NCBI GenBank assembly: GCA_015067835.1
Contig: SVLS01000003.1
Coordinates: 50,883 to 114,882, forward strand
Direction: 5' to 3'
DNA from: Oscillospiraceae bacterium
GTDB lineage: Bacteria > Bacillota > Clostridia > Oscillospirales > Oscillospiraceae
Length of the DNA: 64,000 nt
How positions within the stretch are numbered: position 1 is the stretch's first letter; the number at the start of each line of letters is the position of its first letter. Both the position numbers and the translations under genes were made by a program. The notes beneath the pieces were generated by a model. It worked only from the letters and a program-made list of their open reading frames with translations. It ran no database searches and was not told the origin of the DNA. Positions 1 through 9,020 of the stretch are shown here, piece by piece.

Positions 1-848
1 AAAAGGAATACCAACAAAGCTACCAGCATCAGACCGGCAACAATGGCAAAATAAAGATAGTAGTTCATAAAGACATTGCCAGCCGCCGAGGTTTTAAGTA
101 CGATACCCAATCCCAAAATGGCAATACCGCCTGCTGTTCCCATCAAATTGATGACTGCATTGGCCTTGCTTCGCAATGGCTTGATCGTAACATCCGGCAT
201 CAATGCCACCGCCGGAGACCGGAAGATGGACATGGAAACCAGAATCACCAGCAGCACCGCAATAAAGATTATCAAAGCACTGGGGTCCTGGGCTGTGATA
301 TCTGCCACACAGGCTTCCCGGGCAGGCGCAACATAATTGGTATAAGCATCAGAAACCTTATCTTTTCCGGTAACAGGATCCTTCTCATTCATTTTGATTT
401 GAGAGAATTCCTCTTTTGTAAATTTATCATGCAGGACAAATTCGTCGCCTTCCGGCGTCTTCAGCGTGGCATCTGCCTGCTGCTCATAAATACGCACCAG
501 GGTCTGTTGGTCATCAATTTTGGTATACTCTGAGATTTTCTGCAGCTGCATATTATCAACAAAGGAAAGTGCAACCAGTGTTACCGCTGCAATGGTCGTA
601 CCAATGATAATAAACGGCGTACGTCTGCCCCTTCTGTTCTTGCACTTATCAGACAAAGCACCAAACAATGGGAGCATAAACAGCGCCAAAATGTTGTCCG
701 CCGCCATTATCACACCGGACCACAGCTGAGACATTCCGAATTTATTTGTTAAAATAACAGGAATTGTGGCATCATAGGCCTGCCAGAACGCCATAATCAG
801 GAAAAATGCAAAGCCCACTAAAATCGTACGCTTATAATTCAGTTTCAT
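1..848 (-). CDS. MFS transporter, SLC45/GPH-like (partial)
   Basis: The minus-strand frame is open from an ATG at 848 (GGAGG 7-8 nt upstream) to the window edge, so about 282 N-terminal residues are visible and the C-terminus is outside. The ORF track misses it because there is no stop. The protein begins MKLNYKRTILVGFAF and has a first membrane helix, then the loop DKCKNRRGRRTPF, a typical MFS loop 2-3 basic motif of the sugar:cation symporter/SLC45 type. A polar insert of about 75 residues after helix 3-4 precedes further hydrophobic helices. It probably imports or exports a small solute, likely sugar-like, at the cytoplasmic membrane; the substrate cannot be read from sequence. Confidence 0.8.
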   Translation of the reverse strand, partial: MKLNYKRTILVGFAFFLIMAFWQAYDATIPVILTNKFGMSQLWSGVIMAADNILALFMLPLFGALSDKCKNRRGRRTPFIIIGTTIAAVTLVALSFVDNMQLQKISEYTKIDDQQTLVRIYEQQADATLKTPEGDEFVLHDKFTKEEFSQIKMNEKDPVTGKDKVSDAYTNYVAPAREACVADITAQDPSALIIFIAVLLVILVSMSIFRSPAVALMPDVTIKPLRSKANAVINLMGTAGGIAILGLGIVLKTSAAGNVFMNYYLYFAIVAGLMLVALLVFL

Positions 849-923
849 CGTAAAACCTCCTTGAAAACGATACTATTATTATAACCATTTCCCGGGAAAT
901 GTCCAGTAAAATGTTATCAAAGC

Positions 924-951
924 AAAAGCCCCGGGCATAGCCGAGGCTTTT
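924..951 (-). terminator. Rho-independent terminator of tyrS
   Basis: Minus-strand AAAAGCC-type stem pairs with GGGGCTTTT around a short loop, just downstream of the tyrS stop and upstream of the transporter start. Confidence 0.6.
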
Positions 952-971
952 GAATATTTTATACTGCACAA

Positions 972-2195
972 TTAAGCCAGAACCGCTTTGTGGAAAACCT
1001 TTTTACCCTTGCGGATTTTAACACCCTGAGACAGCATATCCCGGGAAACCAGGAAGGTAGGTGCAGGTACTTTCTCATCGTTAACAAACACACCGCCCTG
1101 CTCCACCAGCTGACGGGCCTGCTTGTTGGAGGGTGCCAGACCGCAAGCTACCATCAGGCTCAGGATACCGATGTTGCCATCGTTCAGCTGCTCTTCCGTA
1201 ATCTGCGTTGTAGGCATATTGGCATCATCACCGCCGCCGACAAAAAGAGCCTTGGCTGCATTTTGTGCCTTGACAGCCTCATCCTCGCCGTGTACCAGCT
1301 TTGTCAGCTCAAAGGCCAGGATTTCCTTGGCTGTATTGAGCTGGGCATCCTTCCAGTCTGCCATTGCATCGATTTCCTCCAACGGCAGGAAGGTCAGCAT
1401 CCGGATGCATTTCAGCACATCCTCATCACCTACATTGCGCCAATACTGGTAGAATTCAAAGGGAGATGTCTTGTTGGGATCGAGCCAAACCGCACCAGAG
1501 GCCGTTTTACCCATCTTCTTACCCTCGGAATTAAGCAGCAAGGTGATGGTCATCGCATGGGCATCCTTGCCCAGCTTCTTGCGAATCAGCTCTGTACCGC
1601 CCAGCATATTGCTCCACTGGTCGTTGCCACCAAACTGCATATTGCAGCCGTATTCCTTGAACAGGTAGTAAAAATCGTAGGACTGCATAGGCATATAGTT
1701 GAATTCCAGGAAGGAAAGACCTTTTTCCATTCTTTGCTTGAAGCATTCCGCCCGGAGCATATTATTCACAGAGAAGCATCCGCCGATTTCCCGGATGAAA
1801 TCCACATAATTCAGCTTCAGCAGCCAATCACCGTTGTTGACCATCATTGCCTTGCCTTCGCCGAACTCAATAAAGCGCTCCATCTGCTTTTTAAAGCAAG
1901 CACAGTTGTGCTGAATGGTCTCCTGAGTCATCATAGAACGCATATCTGTACGGCCGGAGGGGTCGCCAATCATTGCCGTACCGCCGCCAATCAATGCAAT
2001 GGGGCGATTGCCGGCCATCTGCAGACGCTTCATAAGGCAAAGCGCCATAAAGTGACCGACATGCAACGAATCAGCTGTAGGGTCAAAGCCAATATAGAAG
2101 GTTGCTTTGCCGTTATCAATCATTTCACGGATTTCATCTTCATTGGTTACCTGCGCAATCAGGCCACGGGCAACCAGCTCGTCATACAATTTCAT
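972..2195 (-). CDS. tyrS: Tyrosyl-tRNA synthetase
   Basis: Charges tRNA-Tyr with tyrosine in the cytoplasm. The class I signature appears as DSLHVGH (HIGH) and KMGKT (KMSKS-type); a C-terminal S4-like RNA-binding domain (VEQGGVFVNDEKV) closes the 407-aa protein, the normal length. The ORF-track start at 2255 adds 20 residues that are translated T-box terminator; the true start is the ATG at 2195 with GGAGG about 8 nt upstream (MKLYDELVARG). Expression is controlled by the tyrosine T-box immediately upstream. Monocistronic, ending in its own terminator. Confidence 0.96.
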   Translation of the reverse strand: MKLYDELVARGLIAQVTNEDEIREMIDNGKATFYIGFDPTADSLHVGHFMALCLMKRLQMAGNRPIALIGGGTAMIGDPSGRTDMRSMMTQETIQHNCACFKKQMERFIEFGEGKAMMVNNGDWLLKLNYVDFIREIGGCFSVNNMLRAECFKQRMEKGLSFLEFNYMPMQSYDFYYLFKEYGCNMQFGGNDQWSNMLGGTELIRKKLGKDAHAMTITLLLNSEGKKMGKTASGAVWLDPNKTSPFEFYQYWRNVGDEDVLKCIRMLTFLPLEEIDAMADWKDAQLNTAKEILAFELTKLVHGEDEAVKAQNAAKALFVGGGDDANMPTTQITEEQLNDGNIGILSLMVACGLAPSNKQARQLVEQGGVFVNDEKVPAPTFLVSRDMLSQGVKIRKGKKVFHKAVLA

Positions 2196-2212
2196 TACCA
2201 ATTCCTCCAAAT

Positions 2213-2464
2213 AAAACACCCTCCGTCCCCATTGGGACAGAGGGTGAAAATTCACGGTACCACCTCTGGTTCAGCTCTGCCTCACGGCACAGCCCTCACG
2301 CCGTCTGACAACGGCTTGCGCTGTATCGGGCGTACCCGTCGCATCCTACTTTGTTCAGAAGCGCCACTCCGGGAGGTATTTCATCAGAATTTCCAGGCTG
2401 CCTTGCACCATCCGGCAGTTCTCTGACAGGAAAGCTTCCGATTACTTCATCCCATCGCTGTGTT
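2213..2464 (-). ncRNA. T-box riboswitch, tyrosine (UAC specifier)
   Basis: Upstream leader of tyrS. The minus strand carries the near-invariant T-box core AGGTGGTACCGTGAA (2251-2265), followed by a strong terminator hairpin CACCCTCTGTCCC...GGGACGGAGGGTG with a T-rich tail (2217-2246). Upstream is the Stem I signature CAGAGAACTGCCGG...GGTGCAAGG and a specifier loop in which UAC (2376-2378) is the Tyr codon, consistent with the downstream gene. Uncharged tRNA-Tyr is expected to favour the antiterminator and switch tyrS on. The 5' end is inferred from the promoter at 2471-2499. Confidence 0.95.
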
Positions 2465-2470
2465 GTGCCT

Positions 2471-2499
2471 ATTTTAGCGAAAAAAGCAGGATTTGTCAA
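2471..2499 (-). promoter_or_regulatory. SigA promoter of tyrS T-box leader
   Basis: Perfect -35 TTGACA (2494-2499), 17-bp spacer, -10 TAAAAT (2471-2476) on the minus strand, placing the transcript start near 2464. Confidence 0.8.
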
Positions 2500-2524
2500 G
2501 GATTATATTCCAATTCCCTTTCTC

Positions 2525-3304
2525 CTACGGATTTAGATAGCTCAAAAATGTGGGGTCCATCAAATCGCTTCTGCGCAGGAATCTTTTGGAAGCATCTACA
2601 TAGCGGTAAGCGCTGTTATCGGTTTGTGTCAGCTTTCCTTCTCCATCGCCGTAATATACCTCCATGTGGAGCATCTCGGTTCCGGAATCGGCACGCAGGA
2701 TTGCCCCAATAACACTTCCCTGTTCTACCCGGTCACCGACTTGCAAATCTGTAGAAATTTCGCAGTAGCGAAGAATGGAACCGTCATCATTTTTCACTTC
2801 AACCGCCCAGGTGTTTTGATAAAACAGTGCAACTCGCTGGACAACGCCGGAGGTAATTGCATACACCTTTGTGCCCTCAGGTGCAACAAAATCCAGCCCT
2901 GCATGAGCACGCTTCCCACCTCCACGGGAGGATGCAAAGGTTCTGCTTCCTACAATTTCACCGAAGGAATCTCTTACCGGGCACCTCCAGGCGATCATCT
3001 TCTCATTGACAAAAGCCTCTACCTTTGGATTGTCCGATACCGGTCTCGTCGCCGGTTGAGTGGCCGGCTTTGTGGTGGGTTGCGTCGGTGCTGTGGTTGG
3101 TGACGTTGTTGGTTGGGTAGTTGGCGGCGTTGTCGGTTGGGTAGACTCCGACGGTGCTGTTGACTGAGAAAGCGATGTGCTTTGACTTGATGACGTATCA
3201 GGCGGTGTGCTTCCGATTTTCAATTCCAGCCAAACGCACATTCCTATCAGGGCTGTCAGCACAAGCCCCAGGAGCAGTGCTGTGATTGTTAAAATTTTCT
3301 TCAT
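2525..3304 (-). CDS. Membrane-anchored M23 (LytM/SpoIIQ-like) peptidase homologue
   Basis: 259 aa: an N-terminal membrane anchor (about residues 5-28), a Ser/Thr/Pro/Gln-rich linker (about 35-90) and a LytM domain. The first zinc motif is present as HAGLD (HxxxD). The second, normally HxH, reads MLHMEVY, so the first His is Met; this is the position of a catalytic His in active LytM enzymes. It may therefore be a binding or scaffold protein, as is the case for Bacillus SpoIIQ, rather than an active endopeptidase. It sits 25 nt after recN, where many Clostridia carry spoIVB, so it is probably co-transcribed. No strong ribosome binding site is seen. Confidence 0.8.
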   Translation of the reverse strand: MKKILTITALLLGLVLTALIGMCVWLELKIGSTPPDTSSSQSTSLSQSTAPSESTQPTTPPTTQPTTSPTTAPTQPTTKPATQPATRPVSDNPKVEAFVNEKMIAWRCPVRDSFGEIVGSRTFASSRGGGKRAHAGLDFVAPEGTKVYAITSGVVQRVALFYQNTWAVEVKNDDGSILRYCEISTDLQVGDRVEQGSVIGAILRADSGTEMLHMEVYYGDGEGKLTQTDNSAYRYVDASKRFLRRSDLMDPTFLSYLNP

Positions 3305-3329
3305 TTTTCTATCTCACACAAAGGATGCA

Positions 3330-4979
3330 CTACGGATGCAGCATTTCCTCCGCACTCTTCAAGGTTGTTTCTGTAATGTGGGTGCCGCCGATAATCCGGG
3401 CAAGCTCCCGCTTGCGCCCTTCCATATCCAAGGGCGTTACGGATGTAAAGGTTCGGCCATTGCGCTCTTCCTTGGAAATCAAGAGGTGATTCTGGGCCAA
3501 AGCAGCCAGCTGCGGCAGGTGCGTCACGCACAAGACCTGCTTGTGGGCAGCCACGCTGCGAAGCTTTTCTGCAACCTTCTGGGCTGCACGGCCGGAAACA
3601 CCGGTGTCCACCTCATCAAAGATAAGCGTAGCAACCTTGTCACGCTCAGCCAGTACATTTTTCATTGCCAGCATTATGCGTGCCAATTCACCGCCGGAAG
3701 CAACCTTATTCAGCGGCTTCAAATCCTCACCGGCATTGGCTGACATATAGAACGCAACACTATCCGCCCCATTTCCGCTTAACGGAATTTGTGCAAAGCG
3801 GCAGACAAACTGCACACGAGGCATATCCAGCTGGCTTAACTCGGTCAAAATCCGTTCTGACATCGCCTGTGCCGCTTCGGTACGATTTTCTCGAAGCTTC
3901 AAAGCCGCATTCCAAGCCTTCTCCTCTGCCTGCACCAGCTTTGCTTTCAAGCGTTCCAGGCGGTCGTCAGCAAATTCAATCTCGTCCAGCTCCTGCTTCG
4001 CTTTTTCAAGGAAGTCCAGAATATCCACGCAAGTCGCACCATACTTCCTGCGCAGCTTATGTATCACATCCAATCGGCTTTCAATCTGCTCCAGCTCCTC
4101 TGCGCTGTAACGCAGGTCATCTCTGGCATCGCGTACCATTTCAGCCGCATCCTGAACCTGATACATCAGGTCAGCCACTTTATCATGGAGCTCTGAAATT
4201 GTTTCGCTGTATTTAGCAATTCTCGCCAAAGCATATTCTGCCGATGACAACATCCCAGACGCGCCATCCGTATCATCATCACCGTAAAGGCACATCACAG
4301 CCTCATTCATACCGTCAGAAATCTTTTCTGCACTTTGCAGCAGCTTCCGACGCTCTTCCAGGGCTTCATCCTCCCCAGCTTCCAGCTCGGCCTTTTCAAT
4401 TTCCGCAATCTGAAAGCGCAGGGTTTCCATCCGCCGTATTTTTTCACCTTCGTCCATGGTCAGCGAATCAATTTCACGGCGCAGCTGCAGAACCTCTGCA
4501 TATTTTTCGCTGTATTCATTGCGCAAAAGCTCATTGTCTGCAAACGCGTCCAGAAAGGATAGATGATTGTCCTCATCGAACAAGGACGCAGAATCATGCT
4601 GCCCGTGAATGTTTATCAGCTGATTGCCCAGCTTGTGCAAAATAGAAACAGAAACCAAGCTGCCGTTTACCCGGCAGATATTTCGTCCGTCCAGAAAAAT
4701 CTCCCGGTGAATGACGGTCTCACTGTCATAGTCCACCGCGTTTTCTTCAAACCAGGGAAAGCGGGGTACATCGGTAAACACAGCACGCACCGACGCTTTT
4801 TCCGCACCGGTACGAATCATATCCCGATAGGCTCTTGCGCCCAGAATTGCCGAAATTGCATCGATAACAATGGATTTACCGGCACCAGTCTCACCGGTCA
4901 AAACCTGAAAGCCGCAGTCAAAGGAAATGTCGGCGCATTCTATGACCGCAATATTCTCAATATGCAGAAGACTGAGCAT
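3330..4979 (-). CDS. recN: DNA repair protein RecN
   Basis: SMC-like ATPase acting early in double-strand break repair. 549 aa, the usual length. Walker A is GETGAGKS near residue 30, a long coiled-coil centre follows, then the ABC signature ASGGELARIMLA and Walker B TLIFDEVDTGVSG near residue 470. ATG start with AGGAGG just upstream. It lies 19 nt after argR in the conserved dxs-tlyA-nadK-argR-recN order of Clostridia. Confidence 0.97.
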   Translation of the reverse strand: MLSLLHIENIAVIECADISFDCGFQVLTGETGAGKSIVIDAISAILGARAYRDMIRTGAEKASVRAVFTDVPRFPWFEENAVDYDSETVIHREIFLDGRNICRVNGSLVSVSILHKLGNQLINIHGQHDSASLFDEDNHLSFLDAFADNELLRNEYSEKYAEVLQLRREIDSLTMDEGEKIRRMETLRFQIAEIEKAELEAGEDEALEERRKLLQSAEKISDGMNEAVMCLYGDDDTDGASGMLSSAEYALARIAKYSETISELHDKVADLMYQVQDAAEMVRDARDDLRYSAEELEQIESRLDVIHKLRRKYGATCVDILDFLEKAKQELDEIEFADDRLERLKAKLVQAEEKAWNAALKLRENRTEAAQAMSERILTELSQLDMPRVQFVCRFAQIPLSGNGADSVAFYMSANAGEDLKPLNKVASGGELARIMLAMKNVLAERDKVATLIFDEVDTGVSGRAAQKVAEKLRSVAAHKQVLCVTHLPQLAALAQNHLLISKEERNGRTFTSVTPLDMEGRKRELARIIGGTHITETTLKSAEEMLHP

Positions 4980-4998
4980 CCCATTTCCCTCCTAAAGG

Positions 4999-5451
4999 TT
5001 AATCCAGCAGGTTCTTAATTTCTCCGCAAAAAGCTGCTGCGGCATTGTTGTCCCGCATAACGACGAAAACCGTATCGTCACCGGCCAATGTTCCCAAAAC
5101 AACACTAAGATTCATTGTATCAATGGCAGACGCTGCCGCATTTGCAAGACCCGGCAGGGTGTGAATGACCAGGATATTTTGGGCATAGTCGAATTTTGTA
5201 ATACACTCCCGGAAAATGGTGTTCAGTCTTCCGGAGAAGGTATTGCTGACCTCGTTGGTAGAAACAGCATAGCGATAAGTTCCAAAGCTGGTCAGCTCCT
5301 TAATAATGCGAAGCTCCTTAATATCTCTGGAAATGGTGGCTTGCGTACTGCGATAACCGGCTTTCTGAAGCTCCGCCAGCAGCTGCTCCTGGGTTTCTAC
5401 ATTTTTATTGGAGATGATCTCCATAATTTTAGCTTGTCTTTTAGATTTCAT
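4999..5451 (-). CDS. argR: Arginine repressor ArgR/AhrC
   Basis: 150 aa with an N-terminal winged helix (about 1-70, STQATISRDIKEL recognition helix) and a C-terminal arginine-binding/oligomerisation domain ending in the GDDTVFVV segment. As in the family, it is expected to repress arginine synthesis genes when arginine is plentiful. The ORF-track start at 5472 overlaps nadK; the ATG at 5451 follows GAGGG by about 7 nt and gives the usual MKSKRQAKI start. Confidence 0.95.
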   Translation of the reverse strand: MKSKRQAKIMEIISNKNVETQEQLLAELQKAGYRSTQATISRDIKELRIIKELTSFGTYRYAVSTNEVSNTFSGRLNTIFRECITKFDYAQNILVIHTLPGLANAAASAIDTMNLSVVLGTLAGDDTVFVVMRDNNAAAAFCGEIKNLLD

Positions 5452-5461
5452 TGTTATTCCC

Positions 5462-6328
5462 TCATCTGCCATCTCTAAACTTCTGATTCACCACATCATA
5501 GAAGCTATGCTTTTTCAGGCGAATCAGACTGGTTTCCAAATTTGACTTCTTAATGGTGGTTACATCGCCCATATTCAGGCGAACGGATTTTCCGCCATCC
5601 ACCGACAAATAAGCATTGCGGCGGGCATTTCTTGTAAGCTTGACGGAAATCACGCGGCGGTCAGAGGCCACCATGCAGCGGCTCCCCACGTCATGGGCAC
5701 AAATCGGTGTAATTAAAATGCTGTGTGCCTCCGGCTCCACAATGGGACCGCCGGCTGAAAGGCTGTATGCTGTTGAGCCGGTAGGTGTTGCAACAATCAC
5801 ACCGTCGCCACCGCACTCCATTGCCTGCACACCATCGCATTCCACTGCCAGATGGACAATACGGGCAACTGCACCCTTGGTAATCACCACATCGTTGAGA
5901 CAAATATCGTGGAACATAATATCCCTGTCCCGAAAGACCGTTACATCCAGCATCATACGCTTGTCCACCGTATAGTCACCGGTTGCAAGACACTTCAGCT
6001 GCTGCAGCTCTGTGCTTTCCAGCTCTGCCATAAAGCCCATTGTGCCAATATTCACACCCAGAATAGGGATGCCGGCCCGTGTTGCGGTCTTGGACATGTG
6101 AAGAATTGTTCCGTCACCGCCAAAGCAGATAATAAAGTCCGCTCCCGGCAACTCCTTATCCAATCTTGAAAAGCGCAAATCCTTGGGCAAATCGTAGGTC
6201 CTGTCCACCTCAAAGGGCAGGCACAGCCGCACTTCCATTCCAGCCTCTTCCAGAATCTGAGCCGCTTGGCGCACGGTTTGAAAATCTTTATCCCGGTATG
6301 GATTCGGCGTCATAATTACTTTCTTCAC
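5462..6328 (-). CDS. nadK: NAD kinase
   Basis: Phosphorylates NAD to NADP. 288 aa with the GGDGT motif (FGGDGTILHMSKT, near residue 70) and the glycine-rich GDGVIVATPTGSTAYSLSAGGP segment near 175. GTG start; its AGGGG Shine-Dalgarno overlaps the tlyA stop, indicating coupled translation within the operon. Confidence 0.96.
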   Translation of the reverse strand: MKKVIMTPNPYRDKDFQTVRQAAQILEEAGMEVRLCLPFEVDRTYDLPKDLRFSRLDKELPGADFIICFGGDGTILHMSKTATRAGIPILGVNIGTMGFMAELESTELQQLKCLATGDYTVDKRMMLDVTVFRDRDIMFHDICLNDVVITKGAVARIVHLAVECDGVQAMECGGDGVIVATPTGSTAYSLSAGGPIVEPEAHSILITPICAHDVGSRCMVASDRRVISVKLTRNARRNAYLSVDGGKSVRLNMGDVTTIKKSNLETSLIRLKKHSFYDVVNQKFRDGR

Positions 6329-6332
6329 ATCG

Positions 6333-7136
6333 TCACCCCTTTAGTGTTTGATGAGCCTGCGCCACAACGGACGCAGTATCCGGGATAATTCCCGGTACAT
6401 TTTCCAAAGTCAAATGTCCTAAAAATTCAATATTCCCCTCCGGACCTTTTACCGGTGAGAAGGTCAGCCCCAGAATGGTAAAGCCCAGCGCTGTTACCGT
6501 TTCCACGAAGCTATCCAGGACCTCCTGATGAATTTCCGGTTCCCGAACAACTCCTTTTTTACCCACCTTTTCCTTGCCGGCCTCAAATTGAGGCTTAATG
6601 AGGCACAGCACCTGTCCTGAAGGCTTCAAAAGTGCCTTGATGGCAGGCAAAACAATTTTTAAGGAGATGAAGCTGACATCAATAACCGAAAGGTCCAGCG
6701 GTTCTCCTAAATCCTCCGGTGTTACATAGCGAATGTTGGTACGCTCCATCACCACAACCCGCTCATCGGAACGAATCTTCCAATCCAGCTGACCGTAGCC
6801 AACATCAATGGCAAAGACCTTCTTTGCCCCCTGCTGAAGCAGACAATCGGTAAATCCACCGGTGGATGCGCCGGAATCACTGCATACGAAGCCCTCCGGG
6901 TTCACGCCAAAATCCCGCAGCGCCTTTTCCAGCTTCAGTCCGCCACGGCTGACATAAGGGCAGGCTGCACCCCGTACCTCTATCTGAACCGTTTCCTCAT
7001 AGGAAACACCCGGTTTATCCGCCTTTTGACCGTTGACATAGACCTGCCCGGCCATAATAATCGCCTGCGCCTTCGCACGGGTCTGCGCAAACATTTGCTC
7101 CACGAGTAAAACATCCAGGCGCTTTTTAATTTTCAC
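6333..7136 (-). CDS. tlyA: TlyA family rRNA 2'-O-methyltransferase
   Basis: 267 aa: N-terminal S4 domain (KKRLDVLLVEQ..., about 1-65) then an FtsJ/RrmJ-type SAM-dependent methyltransferase domain with DSGASTGGFTDC as the SAM-binding loop. The family 2'-O-methylates ribosomal RNA cytidines (known for mycobacterial TlyA); often annotated hemolysin A. The ORF-track start at 7211 lies deep in dxs; the GTG at 7136 is 9 nt after GGAGG and overlaps the dxs end by 11 nt. Confidence 0.93.
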   Translation of the reverse strand: MKIKKRLDVLLVEQMFAQTRAKAQAIIMAGQVYVNGQKADKPGVSYEETVQIEVRGAACPYVSRGGLKLEKALRDFGVNPEGFVCSDSGASTGGFTDCLLQQGAKKVFAIDVGYGQLDWKIRSDERVVVMERTNIRYVTPEDLGEPLDLSVIDVSFISLKIVLPAIKALLKPSGQVLCLIKPQFEAGKEKVGKKGVVREPEIHQEVLDSFVETVTALGFTILGLTFSPVKGPEGNIEFLGHLTLENVPGIIPDTASVVAQAHQTLKG

Positions 7137-9006
7137 TATCAAGCACCTCCGTGATTTTTCTTGCAAGTGCATCGGCATCCAGTCCATAATGCCGGTACAG
7201 CTCCCTGACACTTCCGTGAGTTACAAAATCCGGACCCAAATCCATAGAATGAACCGTCAGATTTCGGTTGTGTTTCGCCAGCTCACAACAAAATGCAGCA
7301 TAAATGCCTGAGCCTGTGCAAGCTTCCTCTGCCAGAATAAAATGCTTACAATCCCCGGCAAGTTCCAGAATCCGCTCCACAGGAAACGCAGAAAGGCAGA
7401 GCAGCTGCAGCACTGTTACCTCAACGCCAAACTGGCTGAGATGGTCTGCGCAGCGAACCGCTTCATTGGTCAGCGTGCCATAGGTTACCAGGACGGCATC
7501 CTTACCTTTCCGGTGGCAGTAAACTGCTCCCTGTGCTGCAAGATTCTGATTCCCGGTAAAATTGGACTCCTGTAAAATGCCATTTCCCCCTCTGGGATAG
7601 CGAATGGCTATCGGCCCATCATAGCTTTCTACTGCCCAGCGAAGCATTGCAGACAGCTCGCTGCAGGTAGCCGGGCACAATACTGTCATTCCGGGAATCT
7701 GACGCAAAAAGCCTACATCGAAAACACCGTGGTGGGTTTCTCCATCCTCACCCACAAGTCCGGCACGGTCGACAGCCAGAACAACATGAAGCTTCAGCAT
7801 TGCAATATCCTGCAAAAGCTGGTCGTAGGAACGCTGTAGAAAGGTAGAATACAAGGCCAAAACGGGCGTCATCCCCTGTTTGGCCAAGCCGCCTGCCATA
7901 GAAGCAGCGTGTTCTTCTGCAATACCGACATCAAACAACCGGTCAGGAAATTGCTCTTTCATTTTCAGCAGACCCGTACCACCGGGCATTGCCGCAGTAA
8001 TGGCGCAAAGGCGGGGATTCGTCTTTGCCAAATCCACCATTGTATCGCCAAAGGCATCGGAAAAAGTGTAAGCTTTGCCCTGAGGCAGCTCGCCGGTATT
8101 GGGGTCAAAGCTTCCGACGCCATGGAATTGAGAAGGTTTTTGCTCCGCCGGCAGATAGCCGTTGCCCTTTTGGGTATAGATATGGAGCAGGGTCGGAGTT
8201 TTCATATCCCTTGCAACCTTCAGCAAACGAACCAGCTCATTTACATCGTGACCGTCCGCCGGTCCCAGGTAAGTAAGACCCATATTTTCAAACATACTGG
8301 TAGGCAGAATAGAGCGTTTTACCCAAGCCTTAAAACGGCTGGTCATACCATAAAACGCTTTACCTCCCGGCACCTTACTTAATGCATCGCGATAACGGCG
8401 CTTCATCCCAAGATAGCGTTCCTTGGTACGCAGGTTGGACAGGTGCTTGGATATACCGCCTACATTGCGGTCAATGGACATCTCATTGTCATTCAAAATG
8501 ATGAGCAAAGGCTCCTTGCTGGCCGCCGCATCATTCATCCCTTCATAAGCCATACCGCCAGTTGCCGCACCGTCACCCAACAATGCAATGACATGGTAAT
8601 TCTCTTTCAAAAGTGTTCTTGCCCGTGCCATTCCAAGGGCAACCGAAACGGAGCTCGATGCGTGACCTGCCACAAAGGCATCTGCATCACTTTCAGATGG
8701 TTTCGGAAATCCGGCGATTCCGCCAAATTGCCGTAAATGCTGAAAATCCGCCTGGCGACCGGTCAGCAGCTTATGCACGTAAGACTGATGACCTACATCG
8801 AACACCAGACGGTCCTTTTGGGTATCAAAAACCGTCTCCAAAGCGACCGTCAGCTCCACAACGCCCAAATTCGACGCCAAATGACCGCCTGTTTTGGAAA
8901 CAGATTCAATTAAAAATTCACGAATTTCACAACACAGCTGGACTCTTTGCTCCTCGTTCAGAGAAAGAAGGTCCTTATGGCCGTTGATATTTTCCAATAT
9001 GCTCAC
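7126..9006 (-). CDS. dxs: 1-deoxy-D-xylulose-5-phosphate synthase
   Basis: First enzyme of the MEP isoprenoid pathway, condensing pyruvate and glyceraldehyde-3-phosphate with thiamine diphosphate. About 626 aa. Seen: KTGGHLASNLG, the TPP-binding GDGAATGGMAYEGMN, VGIAEEHAASMAGG, and DRAGLVGEDGETHHGVFD. The start is uncertain: a TTG at 9018 sits directly on AAGG, whereas the GTG at 9006 gives the family-typical MSILENIN and is preferred. Lies 14 nt or less after oapA. ispE at 23.4-24.3 kb belongs to the same pathway. Confidence 0.96.
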   Translation of the reverse strand: MSILENINGHKDLLSLNEEQRVQLCCEIREFLIESVSKTGGHLASNLGVVELTVALETVFDTQKDRLVFDVGHQSYVHKLLTGRQADFQHLRQFGGIAGFPKPSESDADAFVAGHASSSVSVALGMARARTLLKENYHVIALLGDGAATGGMAYEGMNDAAASKEPLLIILNDNEMSIDRNVGGISKHLSNLRTKERYLGMKRRYRDALSKVPGGKAFYGMTSRFKAWVKRSILPTSMFENMGLTYLGPADGHDVNELVRLLKVARDMKTPTLLHIYTQKGNGYLPAEQKPSQFHGVGSFDPNTGELPQGKAYTFSDAFGDTMVDLAKTNPRLCAITAAMPGGTGLLKMKEQFPDRLFDVGIAEEHAASMAGGLAKQGMTPVLALYSTFLQRSYDQLLQDIAMLKLHVVLAVDRAGLVGEDGETHHGVFDVGFLRQIPGMTVLCPATCSELSAMLRWAVESYDGPIAIRYPRGGNGILQESNFTGNQNLAAQGAVYCHRKGKDAVLVTYGTLTNEAVRCADHLSQFGVEVTVLQLLCLSAFPVERILELAGDCKHFILAEEACTGSGIYAAFCCELAKHNRNLTVHSMDLGPDFVTHGSVRELYRHYGLDADALARKITEVLDSEN

Positions 9007-9020
9007 AACGCGACACAACC

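Noticed and set aside
1123-1452. Other plus-strand ORFs over 0.9-5 kb
   Set aside because: All are antisense shadows of tyrS, recN, argR and the M23 gene with no independent signals.
990-2426. 478-aa ORF antisense to tyrS and its T-box
   Set aside because: Overlaps a clear aminoacyl-tRNA synthetase and riboswitch on the other strand; no recognisable domain.
7137-7211. N-terminal extension of tlyA
   Set aside because: Lies within dxs coding sequence in another frame; the GTG at 7136 has GGAGG and gives the family-typical S4 start.
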